NCBI GenBank assembly: GCA_916048095.2
Contig: OU696577.1
Span: 4,930,001 to 4,994,000 of the forward strand
Reading direction: 5' to 3'
Length of the DNA stretch: 64,000 nucleotides
Origin: Sacculina carcini
Taxonomy: Eukaryota; Arthropoda; Thecostraca; Sacculinidae
Every line of letters starts with the position of its first letter. Positions within the stretch are counted from its first letter, which is position 1. This document shows positions 44,124-54,064 of the stretch, piece by piece. The notes under the pieces were generated by a model, which made no database searches, was not told where the DNA came from, and saw only the letters and a program-made list of their open reading frames with translations. The translations under genes were made by a program, and so were the position numbers.

Positions 44124-44384
44124 TAAACACGGAGGAAAACTACCCTATTTATTCTATAGTATTTATTCTATCAATTATATCACGGCAATAACCTTGCTCC
44201 ATTTCAATTTCTCAACACACCCCTGAATTTCTTAACTACCCCTGAATACACTCACTCAATGCACTGAATCAGCACTGAAGGCGTGCTAGATCATATTGCA
44301 CGCGCTGAATGCACGCTGAATGCACGATTAATCATACTGAGTGGCGCCACTCAGTGTCCTTGTGTGAAAGCTCCCATTGGAAAC
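44124..44384. other. Unassigned flank of LTR-6 and target of LTR-7
   Basis: Contains CACCCCTGAAT/TACCCCTGAAT and repeated CTGAATGCACG words. Its right end (AGTGTCCTTGTGTGAAAGCTC) resembles the end of the TTTCACACGAGGCAACTAG repeat family that continues at 49112. Confidence 0.4.
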
Positions 44385-47300
44385 TGTATTGTTTTATGAA
44401 ACAACACGGAAATTGCAATTTCCGAATATATATATTATTCAACAAAGGCTTTCATCAATAACAACATTTGAACGCTCTCACCACACTAAAAAACTCACAA
44501 GTCCCACACTACTCAAAATCTCTTGTCACCTTGTCGCTAACGCGCGCGTATGACGCCTCAATTATTATTTACAATGATGCCACTTCACACTTCCCCCTCA
44601 GTCACGAACATAATCCGACAGGTATCGTGGAGGACGCCGTTCGCGACTGGTACGACGTGGAGCTTCTGTGGGCCGCTCCACTTCCGTTTGCTGCCGGTTG
44701 TTGCTCGTGGACGGACTGATGGCGGCATCGCTTTCCATCTGGTTCGGTTGTTCACGTACAGATGCCTTCGGTTGTTTCAGCAAAAAATGCTTCTGTTACG
44801 CGTTGTGATGCGTCCACTTGGTGTGCGGAATACATAGCTGCGTGAGCCTATTATTCCCACGACGGTCCCAGTACAGTCCCAACTTTTGCTCGATTGACTT
44901 TGAATGACCACTGCATCTCCCACCCTCAGTCGCGGCAACGGATGCGATCCTTGATTATAAGTCAGCTGAGCTTGAACGCGGCGTGGTGCATCGATGGCGT
45001 TCGCACTACTCCTCCACTTCGGTGCAAAAGCACTACGATGCATTGGAATGGTTGATCGGATAGGGTGGCTGAATAGAATTTCCGCTGGTGATTGCCCATC
45101 TGCTCCCGGAGTGTTCCGCAATTCCAGCAAGCCTTCAGTGAAAGCGTCATCGTCGAGCTCCCCGTTAGACGTCACCTTCTGCACTAAGCGCTTGATGCGC
45201 TTGACCGCTGATTCCGCAAGACCATTCCCTTGCGGATATTCGACACTGCTCACATCATGCTGCACTTTCCAGCGCATAAGGAAGTCTCTCGTTCGGCGAG
45301 AAGTGTATTGCGGTCCACCGTCGCTGCAAAGACGGTTGGGTACGCCGAACGTTGCGAACAACTGACGCAGCGTCCGGATGAGATGTCGTGATGTGGCGTC
45401 TGACCGTGGGCATTCTGCGACACAAGGCCAGTTGAAATATCTGTCCTCATATATGAGGTAAGTGCGGCCGGCGTGCTGAAAGTAGTCCGTGGCAACACTT
45501 TCAAACACTCTGATAGGTTGATCGTCACAATAGTATGGCTCTTTCGGTTGACTGTTGCGATACTGACGACATGAAGAGCATGACGATACAGCCATTTTGA
45601 CATCATTTTGTATTTTCGGCCAGAATACCGACTGCCGTGCTCGACCTATAGTGCGATTCATGCCCTGGTGTCCACTATGAAGTCGGCGGATGATATCTCG
45701 TCGCATTTTACGAGGAACTACAAGACGTTTTCCGTAGAATATCAAATTTCCGTCTACATATAATGAGCTTCTGATGTTCCAGTAAGGTTTTATCTCATCT
45801 CGACATGCGTGACGATCATCTGGAAAGTCATGTCGAATAGCTTCTTTGAGGCAAATACACTCCGGATCACTCATTATCGCATCTTCGATTTCACCTAGAA
45901 GCCCATCGTCAGTTATATAGCTCTCTTCGTCGCCCTCATGCGTTAAGTGAGCCACTGCTGCAACACCAATTTCAGGACCTGGATCCAAAGTTACTTCGTC
46001 TTCTTCGCCATCGAGCGGAGCTCGAAAGAGACAATCGGCAGCTGCATGCTTCTTGCCAGGGCACCATGCAGCCGTAAATTGGAGATGAGCAAGCATAGCT
46101 TGTAGCCGCTGCAAACGAATATTGTCAATATCCGCTAGACCTTTTGAATTCAGGATGGAAGAAGAGGTTTATGATCAGTAATGATCGTGAAATTATTCAG
46201 ACCAGCGAGGTAGTTGTTAGCTTTACTGCAGGCCCATACTACAGCCAATAGCTCTTGTTCAATAGCGGCGTAGCGAGTTTCTGTATCTGAAAGTCGCCGC
46301 GAACCGCACTGGATGAGACGCCATTTCTTGCTCTCATCTAGCTGGCGTACCACAAATACGAGTCCCTTTAGACGAGATGCATCTGTCTCCACGACAGTCT
46401 CTCGTGACGGCCGGAAGAAATCCAGTATTGGGGGAGAAGTCAGTATCTTTTTCGTTGCTTCGAAAGCGCGTGTATGAACGCACTCCTCCCAATGCCCTTC
46501 CACATCTTTCCTCAAAAGTTCGTATAGTGATGCGGCGGTACCAGCAATTTCGGTGGAAAATTGTCTCAGCTGATTGGCTAACCCTAGAAATGAGCGAAGC
46601 TCGGTTAGATTATTCGGCCTAGGAAGTTCCTTGCTAGCGCGAATTTTCTTTTGGTCAACCGAATATCCGTTTGTTCCCACGTCAAAACCACAAAAATTCA
46701 TTTGCGATTGCGCGAAGTCAAACTAATCACCATTCAAAGTTATGCCAGCAGAATGACAGCGCATTAACAACTACCAAATGTCTTCCAGGTGACTGTCGTA
46801 GTCTTCACTGTACACAATCATATCATCAACCACTTTGCCCACATTCATCACACCAGCAAGAGCAGCATCGCATCTCGTGTTGTATACATCACCGCTTGAA
46901 GCTTAGCACATGGGTGCTCTTTTTAGTCTGAAGCGACCCCATGGTGTGAGAAAACATGTTGGATCTCTATCATCTTCGTGGAAGGAGATTTGAAAATATC
47001 CATTTTTAGCATCCAGTGTGCTAAAATATTTTGCTCCTGGTTTTATACTAGAGACTACATCCATGCCAGCTCTCACAGGATGAGTTGGTCGCTTCAAATA
47101 CTTGGTCAGTGGTATTAGATCGATAGTGAGTCTACAATCGACAATGGACCCTTCTATACGCTTTGGCACGGGAACAACAGCATGACACCATTCGGTCGGG
47201 TGAGTTACAGCCTCGATGACGTCGTGTTGAAGCAGTTCATCGATGTGACGCTTCATGTATTCCCGATACGCTAGCGGTATCACTCTGGGAGCAGAAATGT

Positions 47301-49106
47301 GCTTGGGCTGCGCATCAGATGACAGCAATATCCGCATAGGAGGTCCATCCATGGTTCGCAGTAGACCACTCGTTGAAAATACTCTCGGAAAGACTGCTTT
47401 CATTTCTGCAAGATATTGTGATCGTTCATCAAGCGTTGGGCTGTGCATCTGCTTCCAGGTCGGACGTTTCAGGTCGATCTGGTTGTTGATTACAGGAAGT
47501 GACTTGCGTTTGGATTGTGCGGTTGCTTTTAGCACGATGGTCGAGTCCTTCCTCCTTTGCGTAGTTACATTATGCACTGGAATTTGCTGTGGAAACGCTC
47601 GGTGAATGATGCGCAGGTCAACCGCGTCCACCCACGACAAAAGCGCGTCGTTCGCCGCTGGCACCACATACGATGTAGTGTTGCACGACGCATCACCCAG
47701 CTCAAGAGTGGCGGTGCAGGTGCCTATGCAGTACAGGTGCCCACCGTTGGCTGACCGGAGTCTCTCACTGCACGGGGCAAGTTCAGATTGTTTGATGCCA
47801 ATTTTTTGGCAACGCAAGCGTTGATCACGGATACCTCGGCGCCGGTGTCGGCGACCCACGAGACTTCTGTCGATGCGCATTTCGATGGTCTGACACGAAT
47901 TTTTACGGCTGACACTTTTCGTCGCTTCTTTTTGCCGTGGCTGATATCACAAATCGTGATACGCTTGAGATTTGTCCATCGACGTTTTGGTGAATGCGAA
48001 GATTTATTGTTGTCCGATCTGTTGTGTCTGCTAGAACTGCGGCACACTGCTGCAAAGTGGTTCGGTTTGCCACATACCGTGCACGTTTTGCCGGCTGCAG
48101 GACATTTGTGGGCTTGTGCTTCCACCAAGCGACCGCATCTTGAACACAGTGACTACTCAGTGGCGTGAGATGATTTGCCGCGAACATTCGACACAGAAAT
48201 ATGTTTTTCCGGCTGCTTTATCGTCGACGAATTGACAGCAGCGGTTTCTGATGATCGACAAATAGCGACAGATTTTTCGAGAGTCAAATCCTTTTCTTGG
48301 AGCATTTGATGTAACGCAATGACGTCAGATGTACCCATTAGAATTTTGTCGCGCAGTCTGTTGCTGCTGCATGATGTGCAGAAATTGCAGAACGACATGA
48401 TTTCTTTGACAGAGCACAAAAAATTATCAAAATTCTCACCGGCTTGTTGACTACGCAGATAAAACTCACGACGGTCGAGAATTATGTTCCGCTGAGAGCG
48501 CAAGAATGACTCTATTTTCGAAATACATACGGTCAGTGGAACATCCTCCCTGATTTCGTGGCTATAACGCAGAGAACGTGACCAGTCCTCATCAATTGAA
48601 GCATGAAGCACTGTTTGTTGTTCTTTTATAGGTAGTTTATCAATGCCACAGAGAGAAACGTGTCCAGTGAATTTGTATCTCCACGTATCAAACTCTTTCA
48701 AAGAGAATGAAGAATGCAAAATTGCAGCATTTTTGTTGGGAAGCTTTATTGCTCTGGATTCGCCCGATATATTGTGATTACGTTCAGCTGACAGAATTCG
48801 CTCATATTCAGCTTCTCGGCGAGTACTGTGCTCTGCCAACTGACTGACTGCTAATGTCAGTTTTTGTATCTGCTCTTCAAGAGTAGATGTCGGCTGCGCC
48901 ATGTATTGTTTTATGAAACAACACGGAAATTGCAATTTTCGAATACATATATTATTCAACAAAGGCTTACACCAATAACAATATTAGAACGCTCTCACCA
49001 CATCAAAAAATCACAAGTCCCACACTACTCAAAATCTCTTGTCACCTTGTCGCTAACGCGCAGCGTATGACGCCTCAATTATTATTTACAATGATGCCAC
49101 CTCACA
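44385..49106 (-). mobile_element. LTR-7: gypsy-type retrotransposon, decayed
   Basis: Two 205-bp LTRs (44385-44589, 48902-49106) differ at roughly ten positions, and GAAAC is duplicated at 44380-44384 and 49107-49111. On the minus strand follow a PBS (TGGCGCAGCCGAC, close to a tRNA-Ser 3' end), gag, protease, RT, RNase H, integrase and a purine tract (GAGGGGGAAG). Several stops and frameshifts, together with LTR divergence near 5%, mark an older insertion than LTR-4 or LTR-8. Confidence 0.88.
44598..48902 (-). pseudogene. LTR-7 gag-pol, broken
   Basis: Gag starts MAQPTSTLEEQ at 48902, its ATG straddling the LTR/PBS junction. A TAG at 48153-48155 precedes the zinc region (CSRCGRLVEAQAHKCP, CTVCGKPNHFAAVC). 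The protease has VADTGAEVSV and then shifts frame near 47800. RT (46903-47880) continues past stops to a VVDD catalytic box near 46815. RNase H (46150-46701) has ETDAS and ITDHKPL. Integrase (44777-46114) has HHCC and DDE signatures (ATDYF, CSDGGPQ, GLAESAVK). The tail in another frame ends RRPPRYLSDYVRD. Confidence 0.82.
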
Positions 49107-49111
49107 GAAAC

Positions 49112-49330
49112 AATGTTAACCAAGCGGTGGCGGCAACTTCGGTGTCCGCCGCTAGTTGCACGAGCGAGCAACCGGAAAAATCGGTTGCCGCCTCCGACAA
49201 CCGCAGTTGCCTCGTGTGAAAGGCTACATTGCTAAGCATTGCAGGCAACTAGTGGCCGACACTAGTGTCCGCCACTAGTTGCCTTAGTGATGCGCAACCA
49301 CCGCGCATGCGCCGGTGACTACGCTCGCGC
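49112..49330. mobile_element. MITE-like GGCAACTAG repeat, right of LTR-7
   Basis: Rich in palindromic words: GTTGCCTTAG, GGCAACTAGTGGCC, CTAGTGTCCGCCACTAG, AACCGGAAAAATCGGTTG and CCTCGTGTGAAAGG. The family is shared with the site where LTR-4 inserted (22395-22436). No coding capacity. Borders are uncertain. Confidence 0.5.
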
Positions 49331-51063
49331 AACCTTTTGTTTCTACTTCTTACTGTCTTGTTGTTGTCTTACTTGTATAATATATAATGTATATATCCTA
49401 AGCACTTTTTTAATCGGAAATTTAGATTCGGAGATTAGGAATAAGTGAAATTTAGGTTTTGAAATATTCGGAAGGTATCGGATTTAAGGTTCGCTTTGCT
49501 ATTTTGTAAGGATTCGGAGGCTCGCGGATAAATGTTCGGAATAAATGTTCGCACCGAAATTTTGAAAATCTGGCTCGCTATTCGGAGGCTCGGAGCCAAA
49601 AACCAGCAAAGATTCGGGCTCGGATTCGGAAATCAAAAAAAAGTTTCGCGCGCCCACCTCTGGTAACAACATGTATTTGGCTCAAATATTCCCAAATTAA
49701 AAACAAAAATAACAAAGACAAAACAAACAAAAGAGCTCGGCACACAAGTATTAAGTATTAGTATTTGTAATTAAGATTCGTAATTATAATCAATTGCTTT
49801 GGACATGTAAAACTACATTCCTGAGAGCTGTCAATGGAAACTACGCTTGTATATTCGGCTGAATTCCCAGCTTATTACGCTCTACATCAATTTGATCTTG
49901 CATTTATCGTCGTGAGAGACTTCTGAAACGACATATACGCGCCACAAACAGTTGAGGATGTAAGAAAACAATAGTTTTACAACAGGCGTTTGAAAAATAT
50001 CGAGAAAGATGATGCAACCATAAAGCACCAGGCTGACGTTTAAAAGGACATTTCATGTCGTTTGTTTTAGCTCAAGCGTATCGCTGGATTTGCGGCAAAC
50101 TTACCCGGAGAGTTGCCAAATTGCCTTATGAAATTTGGCAGCTTCATTTTACGACATGCACTAGCGCCACATACACTGTGCTTTGGCTTTGTTAGCCGTA
50201 AATATCGACAGAAATGCACACAAAAAGTATTTGGCTGAGCTAAGCCTGGCTGCGCATTGTCGACAAATTCGTTGCGCGACGTTTGTACGCGTGTGCGCGT
50301 TGTGCGACGTTGCCACGTAGTTAGTGATTGTCACAGCGTTCGTTGTCAGTTGACTCAGCTATGAATGCATCAAAATTTCGTGCCACCAAACAACTGAAGC
50401 CCTAACAATTGCATCTCACGCGACACTGCACACTAAAATGATGCACCGACGACGAACTGCTGCGCAGCTGAATTAAATTTAAGTGCTCCTCGATCATCTT
50501 CGAAACACACAAAAAAACTCCAATAGACGAGCCGCACCGATACGCTTTAAAAGTATACACGTGAGTTCGCTGCTCATATACTCTCCGATATGTCTGTAAG
50601 CAGTGGGAAATGGAAGCTCTGTTGATATATCGTCAGTAGGTGATCTTTTGGTGCGCTCAAAATCAAGAAACTGTGTTCTAAAAACTCCTAGGTGTTGCGC
50701 TAAAACATTTGCAGAAATCTTACTAATCTGCGTGAAATTGGGTAGGTAAAATAATTAAATTGTGAAAACATGCGTTTTGTGACAAAAAATAGAACTTTTT
50801 ACTAAACTATTACCACAATACGTTTTGAGCAATGGCGGTTTTGCTATTATAGTGTAGTGCATGGACGCAGTGAACATAACAACAGTGTAATAAGCGTATT
50901 CACAAGAAAACGAGATTATATTAAGCAAACACAAACGAACGACGAACGATGACGCCGTGAGAGAAATCATATCATCTACCTGTACAAAATAATGACGGGA
51001 AAAGTGATGAACATTGTAGATATATAGTTCTACGCACACAAACGACTTGGAAAACTCTGTCGC
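49331..51063. other. No gene seen; TTCGGA-rich stretch at 49410-49650
   Basis: At 49410-49650 degenerate TTCGGA/GATTCGG/GGCTCGGA words recur and end in CGCGCGCCCACCTCTGG, a low-complexity repeat. The rest to 51063 is anonymous AT-rich sequence with only short frames lacking known motifs. Confidence 0.5.
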
Positions 51064-51470
51064 ATGCATAACTTCAACTCAGAAGCGACCACGAGAGTGG
51101 AAGCCATTAAGAACAATTCTATTTCCATAAATGCAGCAAGACTCTTCAACGTCCTACCTAGAGAATTGAGAGACATGTGCGGTGTTAGCCTCAATACATT
51201 CATGCTTAAGCTGGATGAATTTCTCTTCACTGTACCGGACGAGCCAAAACGACCCACCGTTTTGCGCTAAACCGTCAAGTCAACGTAAGCTAAATAGGCT
51301 CCGACCACCGGATTAGCCCAGGCGCGTCGAGAGGGATGGGGCTCCACTCAGTGCGGCAAGAAATTTGTGAGCCGTCATTGCAGACAATGAGTGCAACGCT
51401 TCAATTTCTCTACGCGTTGCTTAGAATTTAGTGAATTTCAAGGCGTAAAGTAGCCTAGATTGTTTTTGTC
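51064..51470 (+). pseudogene. LINE-6: C-terminal tail and 3' UTR of a LINE
   Basis: A short frame ending at 51270 contains AARLFNVLPRELRD and LDEFLFTVPDEP, typical of the last residues of LINE RT proteins. The 3' UTR follows (ACGTAAGCTAAATAGGCT, GGATGGGGCTCC, GAGCCGTCATTGC). Everything upstream is missing or unrecognisable. A second 3' end of the same family lies inverted at 52028-52166. Confidence 0.65.
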
Positions 51471-51902
51471 GTTTTGAGATGATCGTTCGAGCCTTTTTCT
51501 AAACATGATTAATTATTTATTTAAGGATCTTTGGCGTGTTTTAGACAGTCTGGAGAATAGAAATATATGTTTATTAATTTAATTGAAATGTTAATAAACC
51601 TTAGACATTCATTGCTTCACTTCGAATTAGAAATATGCTGGTTTAGCTCGATTTTATGTACTGGGATTCCGATGTTCGACAAAAAATACCTTTTCAAAGA
51701 TGATTTAGGCTCTTCTAGTGTTCAATTATCAATATTTTTTAATTATTTCGATTTATTTCGATTTTTGTGTCGCCGACAAAACAATAAGAATTATTATACC
51801 TAAGTAACATTTATTATTGCAATATTACTTTTTGAAAGTTATATTTATCAAAGCTAATCAGCGCACTGTTCTAGTGATATTTTTTACAAATGCCTTTTCG
51901 TT
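51471..51902. other. No gene seen
   Basis: AT-rich DNA. The longest frame (51567-51803, 78 codons) has no recognisable domain. Confidence 0.5.
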
Positions 51903-51991
51903 GTTAGGTTAGGTTAGGCTGGCTAGGTTAGGTTAGGTTAGGCTGGTTAGTTTAGGTTAGGTTGGGTTGGTTAGGTTAGGTTAGGTTAGTT
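51903..51991 (+). repeat. Interstitial (GGTTA)n tract, TTAGG-like
   Basis: About 14 near-perfect GGTTA units, with GGCTGG and GGTTGGG variants, run in one direction. TTAGG is the ancestral arthropod telomere repeat. This tract is internal and imperfect, so it is not a telomere end. Confidence 0.75.
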
Positions 51992-52027
51992 ACACTTTCC
52001 GCCGTTAGACAGCGCTGGTATCGCAGT

Positions 52028-52166
52028 GGACGTAGCAATGACGGCTCACAAATTTATTGCCGCACTGAGCGGAGCCCCATCGCTCTCGGCGCGCCTGGGA
52101 TAATCCGGTTGGCGAAGCCTATTTAGCTTACGTTGACTTAACGGTTTAGCGCAAAACGGTGGGTCC
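52028..52166 (-). mobile_element. LINE-7: inverted 3' end of the LINE-6 family
   Basis: The reverse complement of the LINE-6 3' UTR (ACCCACCGTTTTGCGCTAAA, ACGTAAGCTAAATAGGCT, GAGCCGTCATTGC), about 90% alike by eye. Its 3' end faces LINE-6, with the GGTTA tract between them. Confidence 0.7.
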
Positions 52167-52214
52167 TGATATGACGACCACCAAGAGTCGTGCTGTTAAG
52201 GTGAAATTGTCAGC

Positions 52215-52811
52215 ATGACTGTTGGTCACGCCTTGAGGGCTATCAAACATGTGAATCACTTGAAAACGGCATGCCCTGGCAAAGTTCTGCCAAAGTTGAA
52301 TTTCACATCCGTCAGCTCTGACATTGCCAACGACAACATCACCGAGTTTGTCAGCAGGAAAAACAGCCAGGTCAAACTTGCAATCAACCGCGCAGCTGAC
52401 TTTCGTGTGCTGTTTTCCAAGAAGTCGTCGGAGCACACCAAAACAGTTGTTGTGGCTGTCTCTCCTACAAACCGTGACATCATCATGAAGTCCGGATTCG
52501 TCTACTTGGGTGACCCCAGATGCCTGGTCTACGACCGCTTCTGGGTGACGCGCTGCATCAAATGTCAGCGACATGGTCACAAGGCTGACAAGTGTAGAGC
52601 CCAGGAGGCCACTTGTGGGTGGTGTACTGGAAAGCACTCTACCAAGTCGTGCCCGGCGAAGAATGCCCGCAAGTGTATCAACTGTGCACGTGCGGGTCGT
52701 GCGAACGTCGGCTACACGTCATTCGACCCGTCGTGTCCTTGCTTCATGTCATCGAAGACTCATCTGATCAGCCGCACTCAGACCGTGGAGGATTCCAGCT
52801 CGGAAAACTAG
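52215..52811 (+). CDS. LINE-8 ORF1: gag-like protein with zinc knuckles
   Basis: 198 residues. The C-terminal third carries a Cys-rich nucleic-acid-binding region: CIKCQRHGHKADKC, then CGWCTGKHSTKSC, then CINCARAGR...CPC. The N-terminal half resembles the RRM-like part of ORF1 proteins in Jockey/CR1/I-type LINEs (VVVAVSPTNRDIIM), an assignment I hold loosely. The 5' part may be missing because LINE-7 abuts it at 52166. ORF2 begins about 20 bp after the stop. ORF1 proteins bind the LINE RNA. Confidence 0.7.
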   Translation: MTVGHALRAIKHVNHLKTACPGKVLPKLNFTSVSSDIANDNITEFVSRKNSQVKLAINRAADFRVLFSKKSSEHTKTVVVAVSPTNRDIIMKSGFVYLGDPRCLVYDRFWVTRCIKCQRHGHKADKCRAQEATCGWCTGKHSTKSCPAKNARKCINCARAGRANVGYTSFDPSCPCFMSSKTHLISRTQTVEDSSSEN

Positions 52812-54064
52812 ATGTGACCACCGGCATGACTGATTGTGCTCAGCAGTCTACTTCGGAAAGAGATGCTGGATCTTCAGTTCTGCTTCCTTCAATCAGCACT
52901 TCATCCGCTGATAAGTGTCTTTATTCTCTCTCTGATTCATTTTCTATAATTCTTCGTTCTAAATCTATCAATGAAATTGGTTTATTAAAATGTGCATTCT
53001 TGAATTTCAGGTATATTAGGTCTAAAACAGGGTTTGTTTGGTTTAAACCAAGTGTTTTTATAGAAAAAAACATGTTTTTATAAATTGTTTTTTTTTGACA
53101 GAAATGATTTTTCTCACATAGGAATGATCAAATATTTTCAGAATTAGTAAGTGAGTTCATTAATACAGTTTTAAATCTTCATAAATATGACTTTTTGGCA
53201 TGATTTCAGGGGTTTGCACGATATGGGAAATATTTTTATTAACATTTTTGGTTTTTGTTGGGGAAACATTGTAGTTGGTATTTATGAGAAATCCTAAATA
53301 TTTACGACAAAACATTTGAATTTCTATGAAAAACACTATTTTTAGAAACCTCTGAGTTCAAAAACTGTGTTTACTCTGAAAACAAACATGAATTAACCTC
53401 CATGGACAAAATATTTTTAGTCACTAGTTTTTCATAAATAAGAAAACTGGGTATTTGGTTTGGACTTTGCAAACATATGTGGGTGTTTAAAATCGACCGC
53501 TTTCGCAATTGGAAGCGGTATAAAACTTCCGTTGCCTATAGATGCTACAAGGTGAAATTCAAGATCCTGTGTGTACATTTTTATGATTATATTTTTATAT
53601 TTTTTAAATATTTACAAGACTATTGGTAAGTGGTAATAATATATGTTTAACTATGTACTAAATAGAATGGTACAATCCTTTTTTGATTTGTGTGTTCAAA
53701 GTGTAAAAAAACAAATAAAAAAGCTATGTTTTTTTGTTTTTTTCTAGAAAAAAACATGGTTTTTTATTAAAAAGACCCGTTGTAGCGTCGCCCAAGCAAC
53801 CAACTGGAACAACACGTATATTACAACAACCGAACCTCACACTACAACTGTCCTAACCTGACTAAAGTCTAGAATCAATCTCCTTACCTGGTCAGCTCGC
53901 CAAAAGGGCGTAGCCGACGTCAAATCACACAACAATCGTGCGATAATCAGCTGATCACAATCGCACTGTAGCCTCAACATATTGAGCCAATTGCGCCATG
54001 ATTGTCACAAATATATATATATCATTTTGTCGACACTACATATACCCCCTTACATAAATTCAAA

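Noticed and set aside
44994-45365. Plus-strand frames over LTR integrases and gags (also 16061-16444, 25912-26532, 38528-38932)
   Set aside because: They are antisense shadows of element coding regions or TG-repeat translations without domain signatures.
47724-47880. Programmed -1 frameshift between LTR-7 protease and RT frames
   Set aside because: The shift falls inside the protease domain and I found no slippery heptamer with a stem; it reads as a mutation.
49410-49650. Host regulatory cluster of TTCGGA words
   Set aside because: It is better explained as a degenerate simple repeat; there is no neighbouring gene.
51903-51991. True telomere end
   Set aside because: The tract is short, imperfect and embedded between LINE remnants.
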